Positions 32,416 to 42,692 of a DNA stretch of 64,000 nucleotides are shown here, piece after piece (within the stretch, counting starts at the first letter, position 1; the number at the start of each line of letters is the position of its first letter). Made by a program: the position numbers and the translations under genes. The stretch is from assembly GCF_003391055.1 (NCBI RefSeq), contig NZ_QUAJ01000022.1, forward strand, positions 1 through 64,000, given 5' to 3'. Source of the DNA: Psychrilyobacter piezotolerans. GTDB lineage: Bacteria > Fusobacteriota > Fusobacteriia > Fusobacteriales > Fusobacteriaceae. The notes beneath the pieces are model-generated. The model saw only the letters and a program-made list of their open reading frames with translations. It made no database searches and was not told where the DNA came from.

Positions 32416-34140
32416 TTATGACAGCGTGACTCTCATCACCTCGTCCAAACTAGTCACTCCTAATATAGCTTTTTTCATCCCTGACTCCCTCAAGGTGTCC
32501 ATACCTTTTTTTACCGCCAGATCTTTTATCTCTATACTTGTTGTATTTCCGGAAATAAGATTTTTCATCTCATCATCTACTTCCATTATTTCATATATAA
32601 CACTTCTTCCCTTGTAACCTGTATTATTGCATTTTCCGCAACCGGATCCTATTTGAAAACTCATACCTTCATAATCATTTTTATTCAGATCCATAGCCAT
32701 TAATTTATTGGCTGCTTCTCCATCCTTTCCTATACAATGAGGACAAATTTTTCTGACTAATCTTTGAGCTATAACCATAGATATAGAAGCTGAGATCAAA
32801 AATGGCTCTACACCCATATTTAATAATCTATGGATGGAACTGGGTGCATCATTGGTATGAAGGGTCGATAGTACCAAATGTCCTGTCAGGGCAGCTTTAA
32901 TAGAGATCTCTGCAGTTTCTCCGTCTCTTATCTCTCCCACCATTATAATATCCGGATCCTGTCTCAAAAAACTTCGAAGGGAAGCAGCAAAGGTCAGCCC
33001 TATATCCGGCTTGCACTGTACCTGATTTATTCCTTCCAGTTCATATTCCACCGGATCTTCTGCTGTAGATATATTTACATGTTCCTGATTTAATTTATCC
33101 AATATAGAGTATAGAGTGGTGGATTTCCCGGATCCTGTGGGTCCTGTCACCAGTATAATTCCGTATGGATTTTGAATAACTCTATTTATTATTTCCAATG
33201 CTTTTTCATTATAACCCAAACTGGACAGATCCAGTTTCACCGATCCTCTATCCAGTATTCTCATTACTACTTTTTCCCCATGGATAGTTTTTAGAGTAGA
33301 CACACGAAAGTCAACCTGTCTATCTCCCATTTTTATCCTGAATCTTCCATCCTGCGGGAGTCTTTTTTCTGCGATATCCAGGTCACACATAATTTTTATT
33401 CTCGAAACTATTGCATTCATAATATGCTTAGGCATCTTTTTTACAGTTATTAACAGTCCATCCAATCTATATCTTATTCTTATCTCCTTATCATAGGGTT
33501 CTATATGGATATCACTGGCCTGCAGTTTTACAGCTTTTACTATTATAGCATTTACACCCTTTACCACAGGTGCACTATCCGACCCCAGACTGCTAACTAT
33601 ATCTTCGTCTTTATAGTTACTCTCAATCTCTATATCTTCCTCTGCAAATTTATTCAATTCGTCCAATACACTGTCCGTTTGAGTCTCTGTTTTCTCATCT
33701 CTTTTATGGATATATTTACCCAAATATTCCATTATATTGGATTTCATGGCAAGTACCGGTTTAATAACCATGTTGGTTTTCATCTGCAATTCATCTATCA
33801 AAAAGGTATCTTTTGGATTTTCCATGGCTATCATGAGTTTTTTTCCATTTATCCGCAATGGCAGGACAATTTTTTCCCTCATATACTCTTCCGGCAGGAC
33901 TGCCAACACATCTAATTTCAGATCTTTTTCATCTATTACTTTTACATTTACTTTATTTTGCTCACCCAGGGCACCCAGCATATTTTCCTCATCTAAATAA
34001 CCCATCTCTATTAAAATTTCTCCTAATTTTTCCCCAGTTTTTTTTTGTTCTTCCAGGGCTTTTTCCAAAGCATCTCTGGTTATCAATTTTTTCTCTATTA
34101 GTATCTCTCCGATCCCCATCCTTCTTTTTACTACTACCAT
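32416..34140 (-). CDS. Type II secretion / type IV pilus assembly ATPase GspE/PilB
   Basis: The 574-residue hexameric ATPase powers filament assembly. It has an N-terminal MshEN-type domain (MGIGEILIEKKLITRDALEKAL) and the Walker A GPTGSGKST at about 333-341. Further features are the Asp box around STAEDPVEYELEGINQVQ, the Walker B region PDIIMVGEIRD, the His box LSTLHTNDA, and a zinc site CPHC ... CGKC near residues 460-495. The extension-type features (full N-terminal domain and zinc site) distinguish it from the retraction ATPase PilT. It begins the part of the operon downstream of the giant VWA gene. Confidence 0.95.
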   Translation of the reverse strand: MVVVKRRMGIGEILIEKKLITRDALEKALEEQKKTGEKLGEILIEMGYLDEENMLGALGEQNKVNVKVIDEKDLKLDVLAVLPEEYMREKIVLPLRINGKKLMIAMENPKDTFLIDELQMKTNMVIKPVLAMKSNIMEYLGKYIHKRDEKTETQTDSVLDELNKFAEEDIEIESNYKDEDIVSSLGSDSAPVVKGVNAIIVKAVKLQASDIHIEPYDKEIRIRYRLDGLLITVKKMPKHIMNAIVSRIKIMCDLDIAEKRLPQDGRFRIKMGDRQVDFRVSTLKTIHGEKVVMRILDRGSVKLDLSSLGYNEKALEIINRVIQNPYGIILVTGPTGSGKSTTLYSILDKLNQEHVNISTAEDPVEYELEGINQVQCKPDIGLTFAASLRSFLRQDPDIIMVGEIRDGETAEISIKAALTGHLVLSTLHTNDAPSSIHRLLNMGVEPFLISASISMVIAQRLVRKICPHCIGKDGEAANKLMAMDLNKNDYEGMSFQIGSGCGKCNNTGYKGRSVIYEIMEVDDEMKNLISGNTTSIEIKDLAVKKGMDTLRESGMKKAILGVTSLDEVMRVTLS

Positions 34141-34254
34141 AATTTTCCCCTCTGTTCACATCATAACTTATTTTTTCTATACCTTATATATTATATTATA
34201 ATGATATTTTTTTCTACCCCCTATGTCCAATTAACTCTTTTTTTCTGCATCGGA

Positions 34255-34302
34255 AACTTTTAAAAGAGAAGTTTACCTGCTAGCAGGTAAACCCCTTTTT
34301 TA
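34255..34302. terminator. Hairpin between the giant VWA gene and gspE
   Basis: A perfect palindrome GTTTACCTGC-TA-GCAGGTAAAC (34271-34292) has AAAAG / CTTTT arms outside it and T-rich sequence on both sides. It lies just after the 2254-residue gene. It may end that transcript or only thin it out before gspE. Confidence 0.65.
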
Positions 34303-34306
34303 TCTT

Positions 34307-37300
34307 TTATTCACTACTCTTATCCACGCTGCTTTCCAGTTCAAATTTATCACTGGTTCCTTCACCAATGATCTTTAACTTACTCTCTCTTTGTTTGAGT
34401 TCATCTTCTATAGTGGCTTTAACACCCAGAGATTCTGTAGGTATAAAATAGGCTTTCTCAAAGATTTTTTCATGTCCCAGTCTATCCCAGACCGTAATTA
34501 TTAAATCTCCTCTGGATCCCTCTGTAAATAACGAAGTATCTATATCAATATTATTACTTGTTATAGATCCACCCTGTACCGTGGTGAAGCTGTTCCCGTT
34601 AAGATCATCTTCTCCACCTTGCTGCACAACCTTTCCTCCTACAACAAAATCATAGTTATATCCGTCTATTCCTACTAATTCTTCCAAATCAGATAGATCT
34701 ATATTTATATGTCCCCCTGTCAAACTTCCGATGATCCCGCCTTCCAGGTAGGAAGTATTTATCCTTGTATCCACAATAAATTTAAACTCCATTTCATCTC
34801 CTGGTACTCCTGATACACTTATAGGGGTAATCACAGCAATATTCGTAGTATCGGTACCAAACTTTGTACCATTGCTGCCGTCTATTTTGATTTCACTTGT
34901 CTCCCCCAAGATATCAAGTAATGGATCTATAGTTCCATTTTTATCTATTTTTAAATACCTTACATCTGCACCTGTTCCACTGATCTCAGCATAGATCATG
35001 GGATCACTTATTAAAGATCCTGCTCCTCCCTTGGTGAATTCATAGCCCCCTGATGAAAGACCGCTGTCTCCAGTTCTTTGGGTAGTTGTATTGTCCCAAT
35101 CTTTTACCCCCTCGTAGACTTTCAATATTACGGCTTTTGGCTTATTGTTATTCAAGACAATAATTTCTTCTTGTTCCCTTTGATTTCCAGCTTTATCTTC
35201 ACCTTTTATATTAAAATCTATATCTGTTTCAGTCGTACCAGAGTCATTGATTGTAAATGTATAAGTCACAGTATAGGTATCTGCTAATCCTGTTTCAGCA
35301 GGTGAAGCTATCTCACTACTTAAATTATCCACGCTATATCCTTTTAGATCCAATAGATATCCACCTTTGATACCACTTACAATCTCTTTATCATGCATGT
35401 TAAAATCTTTGATATCGTAGGAAATTTCTACCTTATCCCCATCCTTTACATAGGTTGTACCACTGCTATTTACACTATTTACCCCGTATACATCCATAAA
35501 TGTCCTGTTTATTATCGATACATTTGATATCACCGGCTCTACTGTATCTACCATAATAGTAGTTTGACTCAGTGGGGAACTGGCATAGTTTGTATCCAAT
35601 ATCTTATCAAAATCATCGTCTGAATAGTCGCTGATATCTATTAATTTCCCGCTCTTACTCATCCCAAAGATCTTACCTATATATTCTCCGTCTGTTTTAT
35701 GAGTACTATCTATCTCAATTTCAAATTCAGTCTCTTTTATCCCGCCTGTATAAAGCCCATTCTCTGAATGATGGTATGTCGGCACTCCATCTTTGTTATC
35801 CGACTTAGTATTATCATATTTAAAAGCTGCTATTCCAGCACGATACATATTTCCAATTCCAGTTAAAGTAATATTATAATCGGAGTTTACATAGTATTTG
35901 CCGTCTGATGGATGAGCATTTATAGGATTATCACTAATATCCGTCATTGTCCTGCCAGGTACGATATCTGTCATATTGATATTTAATATACTTATATTTT
36001 GATCCCCTGTGTTTCCATACCTGTCCTCTATAGTATTTTCAATCCCTATGGTACCTGATGCTCCTCCTACTTCTACCCCTGGCCAGCTAAGTTTGAATCT
36101 TTTCTCCCCATTAGGACCATCGGGTTCTGGATCGATATCAGGCACCCTCCATCCCAACTCGTCTATACCGATATAGATATCATCTTCAGTTAAATTTTTA
36201 TCTTCAATTATCAGAGTAATATCCAGCAGGTCCCCTTTCTTCACATAACTTCCAACATTACTCAGGAGGTCTTCCAGCTCCGATTCATTGGCTGCTGAAT
36301 ACCCGGAATAATTTTCAGCTTCTGTATTTGTAAATACTTGCGTATCCTCAAGTACTTTCATTGATTTTAAAAATGCTCTCAACGTTGTATCTATTACCCT
36401 TATTTCCACTATCTTTGGAGGTATTACATCTATTGCTACATCTTCTAAAATCTTAGTCTGAGTAAACAGGTCGGTAACTGCTGTAGCTTCCAGATCAATA
36501 TACTCTATAGGGTTTCCGTTTAACTCTGCATCCCTCAATATCTGCATCTCTGTCTCTGTTAAAACTACATTAAATTCATACCAACCCTGCTGGCCAAAGT
36601 CTTCAAAATTAGCCGAATCTCCATCTATAGCTTCCAGCTTTGTTTTACTTATCTTGAGTTCTATATCTTCCCCATCAGTACTTGTCAGGAGTTCCTTTAG
36701 ATCCAGGTCACCCAATTTTATCCTATATCTGGTCCCATCTAATTTCTCAAAATCATCACTTGATATTCCAGAAAATAAGTCCGGGTCGCTGGAGCTATTT
36801 TTCAGTTCATACCATGCATCGGATCTGTCTCCCATCAAACCTTTAAAATATTCCTCATCTACCCGTGCAGGAGAGCCGGCTATTACCAGGTTAAAATAAG
36901 GTACTGCCGGATTATCTCCCAGATCATGAGCTATCAATCCATCCACCTCTGATTTTTTTAACCACATCTCATAGTTGTTTGAACCATCTACCCTGTATTT
37001 CACCTTATCGATATAACTGAGTATCTCTTTTACAGGATCTGTTCCTATGGGAAGATTTTCTACTCCTACCCAGGATTCTGCCCTGTTATCTAATATTGTT
37101 TCTAGATTTACCACAGTTATTTTAAGAGGTGACCATCCGTCTTCCGATAAACTCATAGTTATATCATCTGTAGTTCTGCTGAATAACAGAGTCCCGTCGG
37201 TTTTTAATACATTCAAGCTGCGTTCCTTGATAACATCTTCTATTATTATAGTTTCCCCGCTGCTGTTCATCTCATGATATCTGGATTTAGCCAAGAATGT

Positions 37301-40300
37301 TATAACTCCCCTTCCATCCACTATACTTAGTTTAGGAGAAGTCCCGGTAGGATCTTTAAACTCTACAACTAATTTTTCTTCCTGTACCGCATATTGTTTA
37401 TCCTGGTATTCGTCTAAATCTCTGATTGTTTTGGATATTGGCGTTCCATCTTTTCCCTTTACATCTATTAATTTAAAATCAACAGTCCTGGTAGTACCGT
37501 CATATTCATTGAATGGAGTAAGGTAGGAAAGTTCCCATCTCTGGATGATTCCTATATTACTGATTGCACTTTGAAGAGCATCTCCTACATGTTCCCCGCT
37601 AGATCCCATCTCATACATGAAGAAGTTGTTTCCTGTATTGTAATATTTAAAATCCGTATGATAGACATTTCCGGTATCTGATGGATCTATCCCTAAGATA
37701 GGAATTTCTCTATCATCCCACTCCTCCCAATAATTATTATTTTTGTTTTTTCCCCATGAATATTTATAACCTAGATCTGGGACTCCTTCCTCTTCATATT
37801 TAGTTAACTCCGTATTTGCACTATCAGCTGTATTTCCTCTTCTTCTTACATGGAATAATCCGGTTAAATTGATGTTATCAGCCATCCCGTTATGAGTGCT
37901 GTTTAATTTAGCGTATAATTTTTGCAGCACATCTCCCGAGTTATATCCCAGACTACCGATATTATCTGTATCCATATTTTCATCGGTCAAGAATATTATC
38001 ATTTTCTGGGACGGCATATACCCGCTGCTGCTGTCATCTGTTATTTCCCCTGAATAATCCAAATACCTGCCATTGGCACGGAGTTTCTCTATGGCATAAT
38101 GGAGTCCCCAGGCACTATTTTCCTGCCCTCTATAATATCCAGAACTTGCCCTTATATTATTAAAAGCGTCGATTAGTTCATCTTTTTCTTTTTCTCTCCT
38201 ATTTTCAGGATTAACTCCTCCCAGTGTCAACCCATCAAACCATTTTTCCTTATAAATAGCCATATAATGAGAAGTTCCTCCCCACCACGAATTTCTAACA
38301 TCAAGATATTGATCTACCTTAGTTGACCAATTTCTAATCGTATTTGAAGTTTGTTCTGGTCCAAAGGTAATTAAATTATATTTAACATCAAATCCCCTGT
38401 CATAGAGTTCCTGCCCAAAAGCTGATAATCCATCCTTTACTGCATCTATTTCATTTTGCATAGACCCCGAATTATCTATTACAAATACCACATCTAAAGG
38501 AAATAAGAATCTCTTTTGATTCGATTCCCTCAGACTTATCTGACCAATGTCTCCTACTCCCTCTGATTCTCCTGTCCCCTCGTTTTTTTCCGATAGTTTG
38601 AAAGCTGGCAGACCAACAGATTGAAGGTTGGAAGTTGTTAAATTTATCTCTCTTTCCATCTTGGTAATAAAGTTTACATTTACCTGGATAGCTCCACTGC
38701 TGGTACCGGTAGTTATAAAATCGATCTTATGTATATTATTTTCCTTGTCAAATTCCTCACTGGCTATCTCTGGTATATCCATGGCAAAGGTGTCATAATT
38801 TTCATAGGTGATCACCTTATAAGTCCCGTCATGACCTCTTTTTACCGTATAAAGCTGCACTGCATATTTTCCTATAGACAAGCCTATCAATCTCAGATTT
38901 TTATTAGCAGCTTCATACGAGATTACTGCATTTGAGAATGTTATCTCCTTATCTGAACCGGCATCCATCACTAGATCTATATAGTTTTCTTCATTTGTGC
39001 CGCCATCTGGATTACCGAATAAAAATGCTTCTAACCTTAAGTTTCCATCTGTTGTTTCATCTAAGTAATTTATAGGGTTAGCGTTATCATATGGATTCCA
39101 GTAATATTTAGGTAATTCTGCTGTATGTTCATCTTCTCCCACCATATAGCTGACATTTTCTGTAATAACTCCATCTTCAGGCACCTTGATAATTCTAAAC
39201 ATAACTTTATCGTAGTTTAATATTACCCCATTTGTATTTGTTGGTCCCTCAGTCCAGTTGTATACAACTTTGTCTCCTCCCTCTTCCACTTTGTTCAGGC
39301 CGTGTCCCACATCATCTGTATAGAATAAGATGCTCTCTCCATCTTCATCTGTCAGCTCAGCTGCAGCTTCCGAAATAACTTTTTCCGCCATTATCCCTTC
39401 TACACCTTCATCCACCAGATAGCTCCAGTTATTATTTTCAAATTTAAATTCATTTATATTTTTATAGTTCCCGCCTAATAGATATTCTCCCAAGGTCGAC
39501 CCATAATCTATAGATTTCATCTGACGGTATCCCAGTCTGGCCGGTATCAAGATCCTGTCTGTCATTTTATAATTTTGATCTTTTAGTTCATAGTTTATTA
39601 GATTCCCCGAACCATCCTTTCTTTCAAAGATCACCCTTTGGTGGGGATACCTTTCATCTTTTACTACCGGAGCCGGCTCAATGTATATTCCAATTTGTCT
39701 ATTTAGCGGGATATCAGTTCCCTCTATATCAAAGGAAACTACCCTTTTTTTCCCCTCCTCCTGGGTAAAACCGCTATCATAGATGCCTGTCCACCTGTAC
39801 ACATATTTTTTTTCATCTACTATTAAATCTTCACTTACTACAGAATAATTAATAGTTCCTATAGTTATCTTATCATCCGCTACAGTATATACTGTTCCTG
39901 CTATTGTTACTTTCGTATTGATAACCGGATATTTTACTCCGCTTACTTCTACATACTCACTATACGTTGTACTCCCTACCACTATCTGATTATTTGTGAC
40001 CTTATAGGTGGTTCCCCCTATATTTATACTGGATCCGCTGAGACCTGCAGGAGCATCTATAACTATATCCGAAACTGTATTTACAGCTATCTCCCTTTTC
40101 TCACTTATATCCTTTAACTTTATCTGGGATAAATCATCATTGGTTAGAGTGATTACATTTAAACCTATATTTTTATAATTGGATATATCTATATCTTCCA
40201 GCCATCCTGTATTCCCTTGGATAGAGCTTTGATTTTTCCCATTAAAAGTCAAACTGCTTTCATAGGTAGCTACCACATAGTTTCCTGTATTGTTATTGTT

Positions 40301-41071
40301 TCTATATCTCAGGGTATACAGGTCTAAATTATAAGATTTTCCATCTTCTAATCCCATAAGTTCAAACTTGCCATCTATAAATTTACCTGTAATCCCACTT
40401 TTTTCCATTGTCTGTACAGTTCCATTATTTTCAAAAATAAAATCTATATAATTAATATTTCCATTTAAAAATTCAGATAAATTATCTCCAGTTTCTATTT
40501 TTTTTATAGGACGAATTCCATCATGTTTTGCTCCTGTATAGAGTCTGTATACTACCTCTTGATATTTATAGGCTATGAGGTGCTCCAGCCGGTATTCGTC
40601 ATCGTAAAGAAAAGTATTTTTAGATTTTTCCAATTCTTCTTCTCTAAAATTACTTGTAGGAGCAGGTATGGTATAGTTTTCATCTATCAACCTTTTATAT
40701 ATCAGAATATCCCCGCTTTCATCCGTTTGAGTCAGATTAAAATCAGCTTCTTTGGGTATTCCTGTGTTTTTGTTTAGATTAAACTTCACCATAGATCTAG
40801 GAACGCCATTATAATCATGCCGTTCATTTTCTATTCTAGTAAATACTGTCTCATCATAGGCGGTGCCGGAGTTTAAAAAATTTTCCAAATTTATATCCCC
40901 TGTTTCAACTGAGAATACAGACTCCTCCCCATCTAGATTAAATCTATCTACGATATATTGGTCCGTTACCACTAAATTATCCTTTGTTATCTGTGAATAT
41001 ATATATTGATCACTTGAAAACACCGTGATACTTAGGAGTAAAAATAATGCCCACACTTGAAAACTCTTCAT
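34307..41071 (-). CDS. Giant secreted protein with von Willebrand A domain, 2254 residues
   Basis: An N-terminal signal peptide (FQVWALFLLLSITVFSS) starts this 2254-residue protein. A von Willebrand A domain begins near residue 857 with the MIDAS motif DNSGS (Asp866), after an N-terminal half rich in beta-type modules, some repeated (xYxVxxxxIxxxxxxYxYRWxG). The second half continues with beta-rich modules and ends in a module (about 2100-2254) shared with the two neighbours. There is no autotransporter barrel, no LPXTG and no membrane segment near the C-terminus. The MIDAS motif points to metal-dependent ligand binding, as in adhesins. Its genes lie upstream of the filament genes, so it may be secreted by, or sit on, that filament. 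Its target is unknown. Confidence 0.85.
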   Translation of the reverse strand: MKSFQVWALFLLLSITVFSSDQYIYSQITKDNLVVTDQYIVDRFNLDGEESVFSVETGDINLENFLNSGTAYDETVFTRIENERHDYNGVPRSMVKFNLNKNTGIPKEADFNLTQTDESGDILIYKRLIDENYTIPAPTSNFREEELEKSKNTFLYDDEYRLEHLIAYKYQEVVYRLYTGAKHDGIRPIKKIETGDNLSEFLNGNINYIDFIFENNGTVQTMEKSGITGKFIDGKFELMGLEDGKSYNLDLYTLRYRNNNNTGNYVVATYESSLTFNGKNQSSIQGNTGWLEDIDISNYKNIGLNVITLTNDDLSQIKLKDISEKREIAVNTVSDIVIDAPAGLSGSSINIGGTTYKVTNNQIVVGSTTYSEYVEVSGVKYPVINTKVTIAGTVYTVADDKITIGTINYSVVSEDLIVDEKKYVYRWTGIYDSGFTQEEGKKRVVSFDIEGTDIPLNRQIGIYIEPAPVVKDERYPHQRVIFERKDGSGNLINYELKDQNYKMTDRILIPARLGYRQMKSIDYGSTLGEYLLGGNYKNINEFKFENNNWSYLVDEGVEGIMAEKVISEAAAELTDEDGESILFYTDDVGHGLNKVEEGGDKVVYNWTEGPTNTNGVILNYDKVMFRIIKVPEDGVITENVSYMVGEDEHTAELPKYYWNPYDNANPINYLDETTDGNLRLEAFLFGNPDGGTNEENYIDLVMDAGSDKEITFSNAVISYEAANKNLRLIGLSIGKYAVQLYTVKRGHDGTYKVITYENYDTFAMDIPEIASEEFDKENNIHKIDFITTGTSSGAIQVNVNFITKMEREINLTTSNLQSVGLPAFKLSEKNEGTGESEGVGDIGQISLRESNQKRFLFPLDVVFVIDNSGSMQNEIDAVKDGLSAFGQELYDRGFDVKYNLITFGPEQTSNTIRNWSTKVDQYLDVRNSWWGGTSHYMAIYKEKWFDGLTLGGVNPENRREKEKDELIDAFNNIRASSGYYRGQENSAWGLHYAIEKLRANGRYLDYSGEITDDSSSGYMPSQKMIIFLTDENMDTDNIGSLGYNSGDVLQKLYAKLNSTHNGMADNINLTGLFHVRRRGNTADSANTELTKYEEEGVPDLGYKYSWGKNKNNNYWEEWDDREIPILGIDPSDTGNVYHTDFKYYNTGNNFFMYEMGSSGEHVGDALQSAISNIGIIQRWELSYLTPFNEYDGTTRTVDFKLIDVKGKDGTPISKTIRDLDEYQDKQYAVQEEKLVVEFKDPTGTSPKLSIVDGRGVITFLAKSRYHEMNSSGETIIIEDVIKERSLNVLKTDGTLLFSRTTDDITMSLSEDGWSPLKITVVNLETILDNRAESWVGVENLPIGTDPVKEILSYIDKVKYRVDGSNNYEMWLKKSEVDGLIAHDLGDNPAVPYFNLVIAGSPARVDEEYFKGLMGDRSDAWYELKNSSSDPDLFSGISSDDFEKLDGTRYRIKLGDLDLKELLTSTDGEDIELKISKTKLEAIDGDSANFEDFGQQGWYEFNVVLTETEMQILRDAELNGNPIEYIDLEATAVTDLFTQTKILEDVAIDVIPPKIVEIRVIDTTLRAFLKSMKVLEDTQVFTNTEAENYSGYSAANESELEDLLSNVGSYVKKGDLLDITLIIEDKNLTEDDIYIGIDELGWRVPDIDPEPDGPNGEKRFKLSWPGVEVGGASGTIGIENTIEDRYGNTGDQNISILNINMTDIVPGRTMTDISDNPINAHPSDGKYYVNSDYNITLTGIGNMYRAGIAAFKYDNTKSDNKDGVPTYHHSENGLYTGGIKETEFEIEIDSTHKTDGEYIGKIFGMSKSGKLIDISDYSDDDFDKILDTNYASSPLSQTTIMVDTVEPVISNVSIINRTFMDVYGVNSVNSSGTTYVKDGDKVEISYDIKDFNMHDKEIVSGIKGGYLLDLKGYSVDNLSSEIASPAETGLADTYTVTYTFTINDSGTTETDIDFNIKGEDKAGNQREQEEIIVLNNNKPKAVILKVYEGVKDWDNTTTQRTGDSGLSSGGYEFTKGGAGSLISDPMIYAEISGTGADVRYLKIDKNGTIDPLLDILGETSEIKIDGSNGTKFGTDTTNIAVITPISVSGVPGDEMEFKFIVDTRINTSYLEGGIIGSLTGGHINIDLSDLEELVGIDGYNYDFVVGGKVVQQGGEDDLNGNSFTTVQGGSITSNNIDIDTSLFTEGSRGDLIITVWDRLGHEKIFEKAYFIPTESLGVKATIEDELKQRESKLKIIGEGTSDKFELESSVDKSSE

Positions 41072-41141
41072 CTGCCCCGCCCTCCCTATAAATCTTCTAT
41101 TTCTTAATATACTCTTGTTTATTTTTATTTCCTTCTATGAC

Positions 41142-41186
41142 AAAAAACAAAATAGACTGGTAGCATTTTCTTTCTGCTCCCAGCCT
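41142..41186 (-). terminator. Terminator after the 447-residue gene
   Basis: The stem GACTGGTAGC / GCTCCCAGCC is imperfect. On the minus strand it is followed by TATTTTGTTTTTT-type sequence. The whole intergenic segment is a near copy of that at 42577-42692, so it was duplicated together with the gene ends. Confidence 0.65.
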
Positions 41187-41229
41187 GTAGCTGTAATTTT
41201 ATTTAACTTCTACTTATGGCAGCATCTTC

Positions 41230-42573
41230 TTACTCTGAACTCCTATCTATATTACTGTCTACTCCAAAGTTATCCTCGCTACCCTCTGTTACTATCTTTA
41301 TTCTACTGTTCCTCTGCTTCATTTCACCGCTTACCTTGGCTATTATTCCAGTAGGTTTTGCAGGGATAAAATAAGTTTTTTCATAGGTTTTTTTATTTCC
41401 TAGTTTATCATAGACGGTGAAAAGTAAAGTTCCTTTGGATCCTCCTGTGAATCCGGAAGTGTCAATTGTTATAATTCCATCTATGGATCCTTCTGCAGGA
41501 GCAGTAAATGATTTTCCTTCTAAATCTCTTTTAATAATTTTTTCAGATTTTTTTCCTTCTACAGTAAACATATATTCATACCCTTCCACACCAGACAGTT
41601 CTTCAATCTTAGAAAGATCTACCTCAACATCTTCACCATTTAAGCTGCCTATTATTTCATTATCTAGATAAGAGGTATTTACCCTGGTATCCACTACAAA
41701 CTTAAGTTCTTCTGATTTTCCTTCCATTCCATATTCATTTACAGGGGTTATCCTCACTCTATTGGCTCCTTCTCTGGAAAAATTAAAGCTTATCCCAACA
41801 TCACCTGTTTTTCCTGATAAATCCAATGTTTTTTCAGCTATAAGGCTTCCATCTGCATTTAATTTTTCTATTTTTATTTTTTTTATTCTCTGTCCTTTCT
41901 TGTCACTATCTTTATTTTCAGGAACGACAACATAAATTGCTGGATTTAGATTATTTGACCCTAATCCTCCCTTGGTAAACTTATACCCATCTTTTATTGA
42001 ATTTGATTTTTCCTTTTGATATAGCTCTTCATAGGTTTTTACCTCTATATCAAAAGGGGAATAAGGCACTCTATATTTTACCGTTATCAGGTTTCCATTT
42101 CCATTTAAGCCTCCTTTTCCAATATAAAAAGATATCTCCACTTCATCTCCCGGCTCAGCTTTTAAGTTCGAAGTATAAGTCAATGTCCATATATTTCCAT
42201 CCTGGCTTAAGGTATAGTATCTCCCTATTTTTACTTCATTCTCAAATGTTGTAACCGGTTCATTTTCAGCTATTTTTTCATACAGTTCCTTAACATCTTT
42301 CTCACCACTATTCTTACATTCTAAAACTATTTGTATTTCTCTAGTATCACTCTTGTAAACCAGGTAATCTACCCATCCCTTCACAATTTCATTTCCTCCG
42401 CCATTTCCTGATGTTATTGTCATTTCATAAGGTATGGCAGTTCCCTTAATCACATCATTTTTGGTAGTTACAACAGGCACTTTTTTTTCTTGACCAGGTG
42501 GTGTCGCTGGTTTATCTGCAAAAATCGACATACTCACCAGCAAAAACAATATAAATATTTTATAACTCTTCAT
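41230..42573 (-). CDS. Secreted paralogue lacking the VWA domain, 447 residues
   Basis: This protein has the same kind of signal peptide as its neighbours (MKSYKIFILFLLVSMSIFA). Its C-terminal module (about 294-447) is close to that of the giant proteins: DTRVNTSYLDNEIIGSLNG ... YFIPAKPTGIIAKVSG ... MKQRNSRIKI. It lacks the VWA domain and the long N-terminal part. It looks like a product of duplication followed by loss of the middle, or the original small form. It shares the region KFTKGGLGSNNLNPAIYVV with the 2313-residue protein. The role is unknown. It could be a partner or a decoy of the giant proteins. Confidence 0.8.
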   Translation of the reverse strand: MKSYKIFILFLLVSMSIFADKPATPPGQEKKVPVVTTKNDVIKGTAIPYEMTITSGNGGGNEIVKGWVDYLVYKSDTREIQIVLECKNSGEKDVKELYEKIAENEPVTTFENEVKIGRYYTLSQDGNIWTLTYTSNLKAEPGDEVEISFYIGKGGLNGNGNLITVKYRVPYSPFDIEVKTYEELYQKEKSNSIKDGYKFTKGGLGSNNLNPAIYVVVPENKDSDKKGQRIKKIKIEKLNADGSLIAEKTLDLSGKTGDVGISFNFSREGANRVRITPVNEYGMEGKSEELKFVVDTRVNTSYLDNEIIGSLNGEDVEVDLSKIEELSGVEGYEYMFTVEGKKSEKIIKRDLEGKSFTAPAEGSIDGIITIDTSGFTGGSKGTLLFTVYDKLGNKKTYEKTYFIPAKPTGIIAKVSGEMKQRNSRIKIVTEGSEDNFGVDSNIDRSSE

Positions 42574-42635
42574 CTGCCGTCCTCCCTATAAATCTTCCGT
42601 TTATTAATATACCCTTGTTTATTTTTATTTCCTAT

Positions 42636-42675
42636 AAAAAAACAAAATAGGCTGGAAGCATTTCTGCTCCCAGCC
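42636..42675 (-). terminator. Terminator after the 2313-residue gene
   Basis: On the minus strand the stem GGCTGGGAGC / GCTTCCAGCC is followed by a run rich in T. It lies 18 bases after the stop codon and is nearly identical to the segment at 41142-41186. Confidence 0.75.
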
Positions 42676-42692
42676 TATAGCTGTAATTTTTT

